From assembly GCA_947311255.1 (NCBI GenBank), contig CAMZKL010000016.1, positions 35,340 to 99,339 on the forward strand: 64,000 bases of DNA, given 5' to 3'. Made by a program: the position numbers and the translations under genes. Origin of the DNA: an uncultured Chlorobiota bacterium. Lineage in GTDB: Bacteria; Bacteroidota; Bacteroidia; Bacteroidales; JAADGE01. Below are positions 12,170-22,483 of this stretch, one piece after another (positions within the stretch are counted from its first letter, which is position 1; each line of letters begins with the position of its first letter). The notes beneath the pieces were generated by a model. It worked only from the letters and a program-made list of their open reading frames with translations. It made no database searches and was not told the origin of the DNA.

Positions 12170-12420
12170 ATTTAAATTTTTAAGATGCGAATATAATTAT
12201 ATAATTATAAAAAAATGGTTCTCCTAATCTTTTATGAAGAGTAATTGTTTATTTTCTAGATATTTTAATGATACAATTTATAATTATTCAATGATATAAT
12301 GCTTTTGAAATCCGCATTAAGTAAATGTTTTCAAGATTGTTTTTACATGGGTTTTAATTTGTTTTTTATATTTAGTTCATTCAATAATGTGAAAAATTCT
12401 AAAAGTTGAATTAGACATCA

Positions 12421-13113
12421 TCATATAATCCCTTCGTCAGCAAAGCTGTAATAGTCTGAATAAGAAACAATTACATGGTCAAGTAAAGAAACGTCAATAG
12501 TTTTGCAAGCGTCTTTTAATTTTTTTGTAATTGAAATGTCTGAATTGCTGGGTTTTGTATTGCCGGAAGGATGGTTATGGCAAACAATTATGCTTGATGC
12601 TGTTTTTTCAATTGCAGCTTTTAAAATTATTTTTATGTCAATTACTGTCCCTGAAACACCACCTGAGCTAATTTTTTTTATTTCCATAATTTTGTTTGCT
12701 CTGTTCATTAAAATCAACCAAAATTCTTCGTATGGTAAGTCGCCTAATTTATGTCCAAAAATTTGAAAAATGTCTTTGCTATTTCTAATCTTCTTTCTTT
12801 CAATTACTTCCGAGATTTTTCTTCTTTTCCCTATTTCAAGTGCAGCAATTATTGAAATTGCTTTTGCTTCACCAATTCCTTTAAATTTTTGCAGTTCATT
12901 AACATTTAGTTTTGCTAAGTTGTTAAGATTATTTTGGGTATCAGATAATATTCTTTTTGATAGTTCAACAGCAGATTCTTTTCTATTTCCTGAACCTATT
13001 AATATTGCAATTAATTCAGCATCGGATAAACTGTCTATTCCTTTATTTAAAAGTTTTTCTCTGGGTCTGTCGTCACTTGCCCAATTTTTTATTGAAGTTT
13101 TTTTATAGTGCAT
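12421..13113 (-). CDS. radC: RadC family (JAB/MPN domain) protein, ends in tandem TGA TGA
   Basis: SIKNWASDDRPREKLLNKGIDSLSDAELIAILIGSG...VCHNHPSGNTKPSNSD...LLDHVIV...YYSFADEGII. Confidence 0.92.
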   Translation of the reverse strand: MHYKKTSIKNWASDDRPREKLLNKGIDSLSDAELIAILIGSGNRKESAVELSKRILSDTQNNLNNLAKLNVNELQKFKGIGEAKAISIIAALEIGKRRKISEVIERKKIRNSKDIFQIFGHKLGDLPYEEFWLILMNRANKIMEIKKISSGGVSGTVIDIKIILKAAIEKTASSIIVCHNHPSGNTKPSNSDISITKKLKDACKTIDVSLLDHVIVSYSDYYSFADEGII

Positions 13114-13348
13114 TAAATGATTTAATAAATTGTAAATATTCTTAATTTGTAAGGTGCAGGTTTATAGTATGTTATATGTTTGTGGTAAATATATTTAATA
13201 TTTTATAAGTTTTTTTATGGAATAAATGCATAATTATCATCTCATAGTCAAACAAACATAATTAAACAATTAACAAAAGATTTATGAGATTTAATTAACC
13301 TAAACCTAAAACTTATTAATCTAAATTAACAAACAAGGAAAACTGAAA

Positions 13349-13377
13349 AACTACTCTTAATTGAGTAGTTTTTTTTA
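13349..13377 (-). terminator. Hairpin with flanking T/A tracts (potentially bidirectional)
   Basis: AACTACTC-TTAATT-GAGTAGTT with T-run on + strand and A/T flanks on both sides, immediately after the stop of the 13375 ORF. Confidence 0.6.
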
Positions 13378-13936
13378 TATTTTTATTCTCATAACTAATA
13401 CATCATTAACTTGTATAGTGTTTTTTTTCCATTTATCAAATTCTTTTTTTACTTTTATGCCTACAATATAATCGGATATTTGCATAGTTTTTATTGAATA
13501 TTTATAAGCATTTTTATAATCTTCTTTTTTCCAAAAAATTTCAGAAAATCTTTGATATGCAATTGCAGTATATTTTATTTTATGAGTTTTTAAAGATTCT
13601 TTTTCAATTTCGTTACAATAAAATAAACTTGAATCATATTTGAATTCTTTGTAGTAAGAGCGACTTATAATATCTAAAAAACTAAGTTTCTTCAATGTTT
13701 TATTTATTTTTTCAGAAAATGTTATTCCTATTTTAGCATACGATATGGCTTCGAGGTAATTTTTTTTGTTATTATTTTTTTAAAATATCTAAAAGTAAGT
13801 TTGTTTTTATGTCGTAATTTGTGGAATTATTGTAAGAATTTATCAATGAATCAATTTTATATTCTTGCGAAAAACTTATTAGAAAATTTAATAAGATATA
13901 ATAACTTGTTAATATTATTTTAAAAGTAAAATTCAT
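13375..13936 (-). pseudogene. Internally deleted and frameshifted TPR-SpoIIE phosphatase remnant
   Basis: ATG at 13936 opens MNFTFKIILTSYYILLNFLISFSQEYKIDSLINSYNNSTNYDIKTNLLLDILKK**; the other frame resumes NNKKNYLEAISYAKIGITFSEKINKTLKK...; C-terminus EFDKWKKNTIQVNDVLVMRIKI resembles the end of the SpoIIE protein at 56566 (YNWKANSLQIDDILILGFKI). Confidence 0.65.
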
Positions 13937-13952
13937 TTGAGAAATTATGAAG

Positions 13953-15785
13953 TTATTTTTTAAGTTGAATAATTAATGATGATTTTTTATCTATAGTAAT
14001 TTTATCAAGATTATAAATCTTTTCTGAAATTATATCTTTTCCACTTGAATAGCCTTTCAAAATTTCATTAAAACGTTTGCAGTCAACAGTTCTTTCTTCT
14101 AAATTATTATTGTTAAGTAAAATCATAACTGCCTTATTTTCGATATATCTAAAATATACATATACATTATTTTCAGGAACAAAATGTAGAAATTTACCTT
14201 TTGTAATAGCTTCATTTGTTTTTCTAAAATCTGCAATTTTTTTTATGTAATTGTAAATTTCGTTTTGTTCTTTTGTTCTTCCTTCTTTTGTGAAAGCGTT
14301 AATTTTATCATTTTTCCATCCTCCCGGAAAATCTGTTCTTATGTGTCCGTGCCCTTTATGTTCATGCCCAGTTGTAAGAATTTCTGTTCCGTAATAAATC
14401 ATTGGAATACCTCTGCAAGTTAATAAAAAGGCTAAACCCATTTTCAACTTGTTAATATCTTCTCCCACGGAAGTGAAATACCTGTCTAAATCATGGTTGT
14501 CTAAAAAGATTAGATTATTTCCTGCATTTTTATATAAAAAATCTTGTGCAAGAATGTAGTATATTGAAGATAAACCTTCTGTCCAACTGTCACTTTGGTT
14601 AAAGGCATCTCTGCTTGCATAATAAAGAGGAAAGTCTGTTGTTGAATTAAGGTTTGAATTATAATTGCCGGAAATAGGGCTATTTCCACTGAAATATGCA
14701 GTGAAGGCAGGTTTTTGCAACCAAGTTTCTCCTAACAAAGTGAAATCGGGGTATTCCTCATGTACTTTTTTTGCCCAGTCAGCCATAAAGTCTTTAAAAG
14801 GGTAGGGCTGTGTGTCCATTCTAATTCCGTCTAAATCTGCAAATTCAATCCACCATAAGCTGTTTTGTATCAGGTAGTTTGCAAGAAAAGGGTTGTGTTG
14901 GTTTAAATCAGGCATATGTTCGTCGAACCAACCTTGTGTCATTCTTTTTCTATCGTTTTTTGATGCGTGAATATCAGAAATTGTACTTCCTCTAAAATTT
15001 GAACGATAATCCGGATTTGTATTTGCCCAATTTTTCGTTGGTAAATCTTTCATCCACCAGTGGTTTATACTGCAATGATTAAATATCATATCCATTATCA
15101 ACTTCATGTCTTTTTTATGAAGTTCATCTGCAAGTTTTTTGTAATCTTGGTTTGTGCCGAAACGTGGGTCTGTTTTATAAAAATTTGTTATTGCATAGCC
15201 ATGATAAGAATATTTAGGATTATTGTTCTCTATTGTTGGATTTAGCCATAGTGCTGTTATTCCCAAGTTTTTTATGTAATCTAAATTGTTTATAACTCCT
15301 TCAATATCACCACCATGTCTGCCGTTTGGGTCTTCTCTGTTTGTTTTTTCAAGAATCCCGACAGCTGTGTCATTTTTAGTGTTTCCATTTGCAAATCTGT
15401 CCGGCATTAATAAATAAATGAAATCGGCACTTGAAAAACCTCTTTTTTTGTTTGATTTTTTTTTCAGCTCATATTTGTGTTTTGTAAGAATTTTACCGTT
15501 TGTAAAAATTATGTCAAAAGTACCAGGTTTAGCATCTTTATTTATTTTAATGTCCACAAATAAATAATTTGGATTGTCAACTCTATTAACTTTTAGAAGT
15601 TTAACTTTATCAGAAATTATTTGCACTTTTGAATCTGTAATTTTTTTGCCGTGAATAAGTAATTGCAAATTTGGATTTTTCATTTTTACCCACCAATTTG
15701 GCGGTTCAATTTGTTGTATGTAGTTTTCTTGGGCAGAAATAGAAACAGATGCAAATAAAATTATTAAAAATATCAGTTTCTTCAT
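13953..15785 (-). CDS. GH13 alpha-amylase family (cyclomaltodextrinase/neopullulanase-like) with N-terminal Ig-like domain
   Basis: IYLLMPDRFANGNTKNDT, GGDIEGVINNLDYIKNLGITALWLNP, DGIRMDTQPYPF, LLGETW, FLDNHDLDR. Confidence 0.93.
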   Translation of the reverse strand: MKKLIFLIILFASVSISAQENYIQQIEPPNWWVKMKNPNLQLLIHGKKITDSKVQIISDKVKLLKVNRVDNPNYLFVDIKINKDAKPGTFDIIFTNGKILTKHKYELKKKSNKKRGFSSADFIYLLMPDRFANGNTKNDTAVGILEKTNREDPNGRHGGDIEGVINNLDYIKNLGITALWLNPTIENNNPKYSYHGYAITNFYKTDPRFGTNQDYKKLADELHKKDMKLIMDMIFNHCSINHWWMKDLPTKNWANTNPDYRSNFRGSTISDIHASKNDRKRMTQGWFDEHMPDLNQHNPFLANYLIQNSLWWIEFADLDGIRMDTQPYPFKDFMADWAKKVHEEYPDFTLLGETWLQKPAFTAYFSGNSPISGNYNSNLNSTTDFPLYYASRDAFNQSDSWTEGLSSIYYILAQDFLYKNAGNNLIFLDNHDLDRYFTSVGEDINKLKMGLAFLLTCRGIPMIYYGTEILTTGHEHKGHGHIRTDFPGGWKNDKINAFTKEGRTKEQNEIYNYIKKIADFRKTNEAITKGKFLHFVPENNVYVYFRYIENKAVMILLNNNNLEERTVDCKRFNEILKGYSSGKDIISEKIYNLDKITIDKKSSLIIQLKK

Positions 15786-15841
15786 TTTATGTGTTTTTAT
15801 AGAAAGATTAATTGTTTTTAAAGTAGTTGAAATATTAAGTA

Positions 15842-16162
15842 TTAAACTAAATCTCTAATTTCAATGAGCATTGATTTAATGTTTTTTAGTTTTTTAATAA
15901 CTTCAAAATTTTGAATAGTAGAGTTTTTATTTTCTTTAAGTTTTAGCTTAGCCCCTTCTAGAGTTAATCTTTTTTCTTTTACAAGGTGGTAAATTAAATG
16001 TAAGTTGTTAACATCTTCCAGAGTGAATAGTCTGTTTCCTTTTTTGTTTCTTTTTGGTTTTAAAATACTGAATTCATTTTCCCAATATCTTATAAGAGAA
16101 ACGTTTACATTGAACATTTCAGCAATCTCGCCAATTGTGTAGTATAATTTTGTTAATTTCAT
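15842..16162 (-). CDS. MerR-family transcriptional regulator
   Basis: YYTIGEIAEMFNVNVSLIRYWENEFSILKPKRNKKGNRLFT. Confidence 0.9.
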   Translation of the reverse strand: MKLTKLYYTIGEIAEMFNVNVSLIRYWENEFSILKPKRNKKGNRLFTLEDVNNLHLIYHLVKEKRLTLEGAKLKLKENKNSTIQNFEVIKKLKNIKSMLIEIRDLV

Positions 16163-16267
16163 TATAAGATTATTTTAATTTTTATATTACAAAATTATTG
16201 AAATATACAGGAAATAATTCAACATTATTTTTTTACAAATTTATTTAAATTTTTTTAAGAATAAAAA

Positions 16268-16945
16268 TTAGTCATCTAATAAATCCGGTCTTAGTTTTTG
16301 AGTTTTTTCTTCTGCTTGTTGCATTTTCCAATTATCAATTTTTTTAAAGTTACCTGAAAGTAAAACATCGGGAACTTTAAGTCCTTTATATTCAGAAGGT
16401 CTTGTATAAACAGGAGGTGCTAATAGATTGTCTTGAAAAGAATCTGAGAGGGCAGATGTTTCATCAGAAATTGCACCAGGAATTAATCTTACAATACTGT
16501 CAATAATTACTGCTGCTGCCAACTCACCACCTGTTAGCACATAATCTCCAATAGAAATTTCTTTTGTAATGTATTGATCTCTAATTCTTTGGTCAATTCC
16601 TTTATAATGTCCGCAGAGTATTAAGATATTTTTAAAAGATGAAAATTTATTTGCAGTTTTCTGGTTAAATTTTTCTCCATCAGGCGAAGTGTAAATTATT
16701 TCATCATAATTTCTTTGAGATTTTAAATATGAAATTGCATTATCAACAGGTTCAATCATCATAACCATTCCAGCTTCGCCACCAAACGCATAATCGTCAA
16801 CTTTTTTGTGTTTGTCTGTTGTAAAGTTTCTTAAATTATGTATATGTATTTCTGCGAGTCCTTTTTCTTGCACTCTTTTTACAATTGAATGTTGCAGAGG
16901 GCTATCTAATAATTCCGGGAGGACTGTTAATATATCTATTCGCAT
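16268..16945 (-). CDS. trmD: tRNA (guanine-N1)-methyltransferase
   Basis: [21 protein letters not shown]...[17 protein letters not shown]...[13 protein letters not shown]...[16 protein letters not shown]. Confidence 0.97.
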   Translation of the reverse strand: MRIDILTVLPELLDSPLQHSIVKRVQEKGLAEIHIHNLRNFTTDKHKKVDDYAFGGEAGMVMMIEPVDNAISYLKSQRNYDEIIYTSPDGEKFNQKTANKFSSFKNILILCGHYKGIDQRIRDQYITKEISIGDYVLTGGELAAAVIIDSIVRLIPGAISDETSALSDSFQDNLLAPPVYTRPSEYKGLKVPDVLLSGNFKKIDNWKMQQAEEKTQKLRPDLLDD

Positions 16946-17007
16946 TTTTGCTGTTTTAAAAAATGTTAAGTTTCAAATTTCGTCAAATATATGCTTTGCA
17001 ATTAAAT

Positions 17008-17946
17008 TTATCCGTAATAATGTTGCAATATAGCCCCAATTTCCATAAAATATGCTATTCCAACATGAATAATTATTCCTCCAAAAATATTTCTTTTTGC
17101 TAATGCGTGAACACCCAAAATAAAACCGCCAAAAAAAGAACTAATTGCTTCGCCGGCAGGTTTTCCAAAATGAATAATTACATATGCTGCTGCCATTGGG
17201 AGCACTGCTTCTCTTCCCAAAACTCTTGACATCCCAATAACTAATGCTCCTCTGAACATAAGCTCTACACTAATGAAATCTGTTCCGTATGCAAGTTCAA
17301 AAATGCCAATTGTTTGTAATTGACTTAATCCAAATACAGGATCTCTATTCCAAAATTTATATTGAGGATAAGATTGCTGAAAATCAGCTTGAAAAGATGC
17401 TAATGCAATTAATGGAATCATAAGTATTAACATTAAAAGGAAAGGTCTGTAATTCATACCTTTGTATCTTAATCCATATAAATGTTTATCTTTTTTATCG
17501 TAATATGATTTAACTGCAAAGAAAATAATTAAAAAAGGAATAATTCTTTTAAGTTCTTCCATTATTCTTATAGAAAAAAATCTTTCTCCTCCTTTAAATT
17601 GTGTAAAGTCAAAAAATGAACGATATTGCCAAAAAGCTATAAAAACACCAAATGTTCCAAAAAAGATTAAACTTTTTACCCAAAACTCTGTTTGTTTTAG
17701 TTTGTGTTGTTGTTTTTTTATGAAAAGTACAGGAATTATTACTGCATAATAAGGTGTTATGTAAAATAATGGATAAGCCCAAAAACCACTTAACTTTCCA
17801 TAGTTTTTGTCAACATAGCTATCTTCAAAGTCATATTTGTAGTTAAGGTATAGTGCGATAGCAAGAAAAAGAAAAGTATATAAATAAGCATAAATATTAA
17901 AATCTTTTTTCAGGAAATCTCTTATTTCTATAATAATTTCTTTCAT
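17008..17946 (-). CDS. CPBP-family intramembrane (CAAX-like) protease
   Basis: Multiple TM segments, EAISSFFGGFILGVHALAKRNIFGGIIIHVGIAYFMEIG C-terminal motif. Confidence 0.65.
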   Translation of the reverse strand: MKEIIIEIRDFLKKDFNIYAYLYTFLFLAIALYLNYKYDFEDSYVDKNYGKLSGFWAYPLFYITPYYAVIIPVLFIKKQQHKLKQTEFWVKSLIFFGTFGVFIAFWQYRSFFDFTQFKGGERFFSIRIMEELKRIIPFLIIFFAVKSYYDKKDKHLYGLRYKGMNYRPFLLMLILMIPLIALASFQADFQQSYPQYKFWNRDPVFGLSQLQTIGIFELAYGTDFISVELMFRGALVIGMSRVLGREAVLPMAAAYVIIHFGKPAGEAISSFFGGFILGVHALAKRNIFGGIIIHVGIAYFMEIGAILQHYYG

Positions 17947-18260
17947 TTTTAGTTCAGTTTTTAAAGAATTGCCGAAAATAGATAAAAAAAACTAAAATAT
18001 TTTTTTCATTTCAAACTTTATCATTATACTTGCAATATATTTGAAACGAATTTCAGTTTCATCCTGAATTTAATCACTTAATCATATTTAAAGAATTGAA
18101 TACATACGATAATATCGTAATTTCAATATTTATATATTCTTCAAACTATATTCTATAAAAAAATATCCAAGTTGAAAATTGATATACAAACTACTATATA
18201 ATAAATCTACAATAAATATATATTACTAAGAAAACTAATTAAATAATTAAAAAAATATAA

Positions 18261-20003
18261 ATGTACGACATTTTAGAACTTCAAAAAATGAAGGTTCTTG
18301 ACTTGCGTGAAATAGCAAAAGGACTTGACATTAAAAAAATTGACAAATTTAAAAAACAAGACTTGATTTATGAAATCTTAGATCAAGCCGCAATTAAAGG
18401 GAATCAACCCTCTGCTAAAAAAAATGAAGAAAGAAAAACTAATACTAGAAAGCCTGTAAAACCAAAAAAACAGCCGCAGAAAGTAAATAAAAGTTTTCAG
18501 AAAAAAGAGAACATAACAGAACATAAAAAAAATCTTAAGATTGAAAAAACTTCTGAAAAAAAAACACCAATTAAGCAGAAACTTCTTGATAATAAAAAAG
18601 AAGTAAAAACTTCATCTCCTATCCAACAAAAACAAAGGAAACCTGTAGAAAGGCGAACTGATGAGAAAAAAACGGAGAATAAACAACACGAAAAGAAAAA
18701 AGAACACAAAACTTTTGAAAAAAAACAAGATAATAAACCTGAGAATAAATTTCAAGATAAAAAAAACGAAAATAAGCCAGAAAACAGGCATGTTAAGAAA
18801 GATAATAATGCAAATCAAAATAATAAGCATAAAAAACATCCAGACAATAATAGAAACAAAAGTTTTAATCCAAAACACGAGTTTGATGCAATTATTCAAA
18901 GTTCAGGTGTTTTAGAAATTATGCCTGACGGATATGGCTTTTTAAGATCGGCAGACTATAATTATTTTAATTCACCTGACGATATTTATGTTTCGCAATC
19001 CCAAATTAAACTTTTTGGTTTAAAAACAGGAGATACTGTAAAAGGTCAAATAAGACCTCCAAAAGACAGCGAAAAATATTTCCCTCTTATAAAAGTTGAC
19101 GGTATAAACGGAAGAAAACCAGAGAATATTAGAGATAGAATTCATTTTAAACACCTTACACCACTTTTCCCAGATGAAAAGTTTAATATAACAGCTAATA
19201 AACCTTCACTCTCAGCTAGAGTAATAGATTTATTCTCACCTATAGGAAAAGGGCAAAGAGGATTAATTGTTGCTCAACCAAAAACAGGAAAAACTGTTTT
19301 GCTTAAAGAAATTGCAAATGCAATTGCTAATAATCATCCTGAGGTATATATGATTGTTCTACTTATAGATGAACGTCCAGAGGAGGTTACAGACATGGAG
19401 CGAAGTGTAAATGCAGAAGTTGTTGCTTCAACCTTTGATGAACCGGCAGACAGGCATGTGAAAGTTTCTGAAATGGTAATTCACAAAGCAAAAAGATTAG
19501 TGGAATCCGGACATGATGTTGTTATTCTTTTAGACTCAATTACCAGATTAGCAAGAGCATACAATACTGTCTCTCCATCTTCCGGGAAAGTTCTATCGGG
19601 TGGGGTAGAAGCAAGTGCATTGCATAAACCTAAAAGATTTTTTGGGGCAGCCAGAAATATTGAAAATGGAGGTTCTTTAACAATTATTGCAACTGCTTTG
19701 ATTGATACAGGTTCAAAAATGGATGAAGTTATTTTTGAAGAATTTAAAGGAACAGGAAATATGGAACTTCAATTAGACCGAAATTTATCAAATAAAAGAA
19801 TATATCCTGCTGTTAATATTACAGCTTCAGGTACAAGAAGAGAAGATCTTTTATTTGGAAAAGATTTACTTAGTAAAATGTATATTCTAAGAAAATATTT
19901 AGCAGATATGAACCCTGTTGAAGCTATGGAATTTATGAAAGAAAGATTAATGAGAACTAGAAGCAATGAAGAGTTTATTATTTCAATGACTTCTGGAGAT
20001 TAA
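18261..20003 (+). CDS. rho: Transcription termination factor Rho with long K/E/N/Q-rich insertion
   Basis: [74 protein letters not shown]; low-complexity segment about aa 45-205. Confidence 0.97.
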   Translation: MYDILELQKMKVLDLREIAKGLDIKKIDKFKKQDLIYEILDQAAIKGNQPSAKKNEERKTNTRKPVKPKKQPQKVNKSFQKKENITEHKKNLKIEKTSEKKTPIKQKLLDNKKEVKTSSPIQQKQRKPVERRTDEKKTENKQHEKKKEHKTFEKKQDNKPENKFQDKKNENKPENRHVKKDNNANQNNKHKKHPDNNRNKSFNPKHEFDAIIQSSGVLEIMPDGYGFLRSADYNYFNSPDDIYVSQSQIKLFGLKTGDTVKGQIRPPKDSEKYFPLIKVDGINGRKPENIRDRIHFKHLTPLFPDEKFNITANKPSLSARVIDLFSPIGKGQRGLIVAQPKTGKTVLLKEIANAIANNHPEVYMIVLLIDERPEEVTDMERSVNAEVVASTFDEPADRHVKVSEMVIHKAKRLVESGHDVVILLDSITRLARAYNTVSPSSGKVLSGGVEASALHKPKRFFGAARNIENGGSLTIIATALIDTGSKMDEVIFEEFKGTGNMELQLDRNLSNKRIYPAVNITASGTRREDLLFGKDLLSKMYILRKYLADMNPVEAMEFMKERLMRTRSNEEFIISMTSGD

Positions 20004-20023
20004 GGCTTAATATTTGTATAATG

Positions 20024-20068
20024 AAATGCACTTGACCATAACAAATTGGTTAAGTGCATTTTTTTTTC
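20024..20068 (+). terminator. Intrinsic terminator downstream of rho
   Basis: AAATGCACTTgACCAtaacaaaTTGGTtAAGTGCATTTTTTTTT inverted repeat plus T-tract. Confidence 0.85.
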
Positions 20069-20098
20069 TTAAAATCTATTTATATCTAAATTTTATTA

Positions 20099-22483
20099 AT
20101 GAATAAGTTTTTTTTAGTATTTTTCTTTTTTCTTTTTTCTTTAAAATCATTTTCACAACAAGTTTTTGTTGTTGATGAAAATATGAAACCAATTGAGCAC
20201 GTTGTTATTTATAACGATTTTCATTCTGTTTTTACAAATTTTATGGGAAAAGCTGATGTAAGTGAATTTGTTGATAATAAGATAATTATATTTAAACATA
20301 CTTCTTATAAAGATATTCATATTTCATATGAAGAAATTAAAAATAACAATTTTACTATTAAATTAACAGAAAGCACACTAAATCTCAATGAAGTTGTGAT
20401 TTCTGCAAACAGTTGGGAACAAAATAAAAATGAAGTCCCTAACAGAATTAATGTAATTTCAAAAAAAGTAATAGCATTTAATAATTCTCAAACAACTGCA
20501 GATTTATTGAAAACGTCTGGCGAAGTTTTTATTCAAAAAAGTCAACTTGGAGGAGGAAGCCCCATGATTAGAGGCTTTTCCGCAAACAGAGTGTTGCTTG
20601 TCGTTGATGGAGTAAGAATGAATAATGCAATATTTAGAAGTGGGAACTTACAAAACGTTATTTCATTAGATGCAAACTGCATTGAAAACTCCGAAATTAT
20701 TTTTGGACCTGGTTCAGTTGTATATGGTAGTGATGCTCTTGGCGGTGTAATGGATTTTCATACTTTAAAACCAAGTTTCTCAAAGCATGATAGCCTTAAA
20801 TTTTCAGGGAATGCAATGATGAGATTTTCATCAGCAAATAATGAAAAAACAGGGCATATTGATTTTAATATAAGTAGAAAAAAAATTTCAAGTATTACAA
20901 GTTTCTCATACAGTAATTTTGATGATTTAAAAATGGGAAATATTGGAAATGAAGAATATAAAAGAACAGAATATGTTGAAACAACAGAAGGTATTGATGT
21001 TGTTGTGAAAAATACGAATGGAAATATTCAAAAATTTTCAGGATATAATCAAATTAATTTAATGCAGAAAGTTAGTTTTAAACCCACTAAGTTTTGGAAC
21101 TTAACTTATGGTTTCCATTATTCAAAGACTTCTAATGTTCCTCGCTATGATAGGCTTTTGCAATATAGCAAAGGTAAATTAAAATACGCAGAATGGTTCT
21201 ATGGACCACAACAATGGATGATGAATAATTTTACTTTTAAAAAAACAAAAGAAACAGTATTGTTTTCAAAAGCAAAATTAGTATTAGCACAACAAGATTA
21301 TTCTGAAAGCAGACATGACCGGAAATTTGGCAATGCAGAAATAAGAAAAAGATATGAAAATGTTAAGGCTTTTTCAGCAAATCTTGATTTTGAAAAGAAA
21401 CTTAAAAATAAATTATATCTTTTTTATGGGACAGAATTTGTTTTAAATAAAGTCTATTCAATAGGAAAAAAAGTTAATATTAATGATGGTACTGAAACAA
21501 TTGTTGCAAGTCGTTACCCAAATAATTCTACTTATTCGAGCTTTGCTTCTTATATTTCTTTTAAGAAAAATATTACAAAAAAAATAACTTTTAGTAGTGG
21601 AATAAGATATAATAGAATTTATGCTTATGCAAAATTAGATACAGTATTTTATGATTTTCCTTTTCAGGCAATAGATTTAAATTTAGGTGCTTTTAACGGA
21701 AGTGCCGGTTTTGTTTTCAGACCAGATACTTGGCAAATAAGTGTTAATTTATCTTCCGGATTCAGAGCTCCAAATATAGATGATATGGCAAAAGTTTTTG
21801 ATTCTGAACCTGGAAGTGTTATTGTGCCTAATGATGATTTAAAACCGGAACTTGCATATAATACAGATTTTGGAATTGTAAAAATAATAAATAATAAGAT
21901 TAAAATTGATGTTACAGTATTTTATACTTTCTTGAATAATGCACTAATTAGGAAAGACTTTACTTTTAATGGACAAGACTCAATTTTATATGACGCAGAA
22001 ATGAGCAAAGTTCAAGCCATTGTTAATGCTGATAATGCAATTATTTATGGTTTTCAAATTTCATTAAAAGCAGAATTAATTAATAATCTTAATTTATCTT
22101 CAAATTATACTTTTACAAAAGGCTTTGATTCTGAAAATAAACCATTAAGACATGTAGCTCCGGCATTTGGAACTACACATTTAATATTTCAGAAAAATAG
22201 ATTTAAATTTGATTTGTATTCCGAATATAATACTCAAATTTCGGCTGATAATTTAGCTGAATCTGAAAAAAATAAAAAATATATGTATGCTATTGATAAT
22301 AAGGGTTATCCATATTCTCCTTCTTGGTGCACTTTTAATATAAATTCTTCATGGAAAATAAATAAAACTTTTACTATAAAAGCCGCTGTTGAAAATATTC
22401 TGGACTATAGATACCGTCCATATTCTTCCGGAATTGTTGCAGCGGGTAGAAATTTTGTTTTTTCATTGAGGCTTAATTTTTGA
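20099..22483 (+). CDS. TonB-dependent outer-membrane receptor
   Basis: Carboxypeptidase-like N-domain, plug (GGGSPMIRGFSANRVLLVVDGVRMNN), C-terminal barrel ending LRLNF then TGA. Confidence 0.93.
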   Translation: MNKFFLVFFFFLFSLKSFSQQVFVVDENMKPIEHVVIYNDFHSVFTNFMGKADVSEFVDNKIIIFKHTSYKDIHISYEEIKNNNFTIKLTESTLNLNEVVISANSWEQNKNEVPNRINVISKKVIAFNNSQTTADLLKTSGEVFIQKSQLGGGSPMIRGFSANRVLLVVDGVRMNNAIFRSGNLQNVISLDANCIENSEIIFGPGSVVYGSDALGGVMDFHTLKPSFSKHDSLKFSGNAMMRFSSANNEKTGHIDFNISRKKISSITSFSYSNFDDLKMGNIGNEEYKRTEYVETTEGIDVVVKNTNGNIQKFSGYNQINLMQKVSFKPTKFWNLTYGFHYSKTSNVPRYDRLLQYSKGKLKYAEWFYGPQQWMMNNFTFKKTKETVLFSKAKLVLAQQDYSESRHDRKFGNAEIRKRYENVKAFSANLDFEKKLKNKLYLFYGTEFVLNKVYSIGKKVNINDGTETIVASRYPNNSTYSSFASYISFKKNITKKITFSSGIRYNRIYAYAKLDTVFYDFPFQAIDLNLGAFNGSAGFVFRPDTWQISVNLSSGFRAPNIDDMAKVFDSEPGSVIVPNDDLKPELAYNTDFGIVKIINNKIKIDVTVFYTFLNNALIRKDFTFNGQDSILYDAEMSKVQAIVNADNAIIYGFQISLKAELINNLNLSSNYTFTKGFDSENKPLRHVAPAFGTTHLIFQKNRFKFDLYSEYNTQISADNLAESEKNKKYMYAIDNKGYPYSPSWCTFNINSSWKINKTFTIKAAVENILDYRYRPYSSGIVAAGRNFVFSLRLNF

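Noticed and set aside
12503-13145. Plus-strand ORFs antisense to radC
   Set aside because: radC is a clear conserved protein on the minus strand; the opposite ORFs are low-complexity shadows.
18497-18915. ORFs antisense or out of frame in the rho low-complexity region
   Set aside because: Artifacts of A-rich codons; polyphenylalanine/cysteine-like or lysine/isoleucine-rich translations with no domains.
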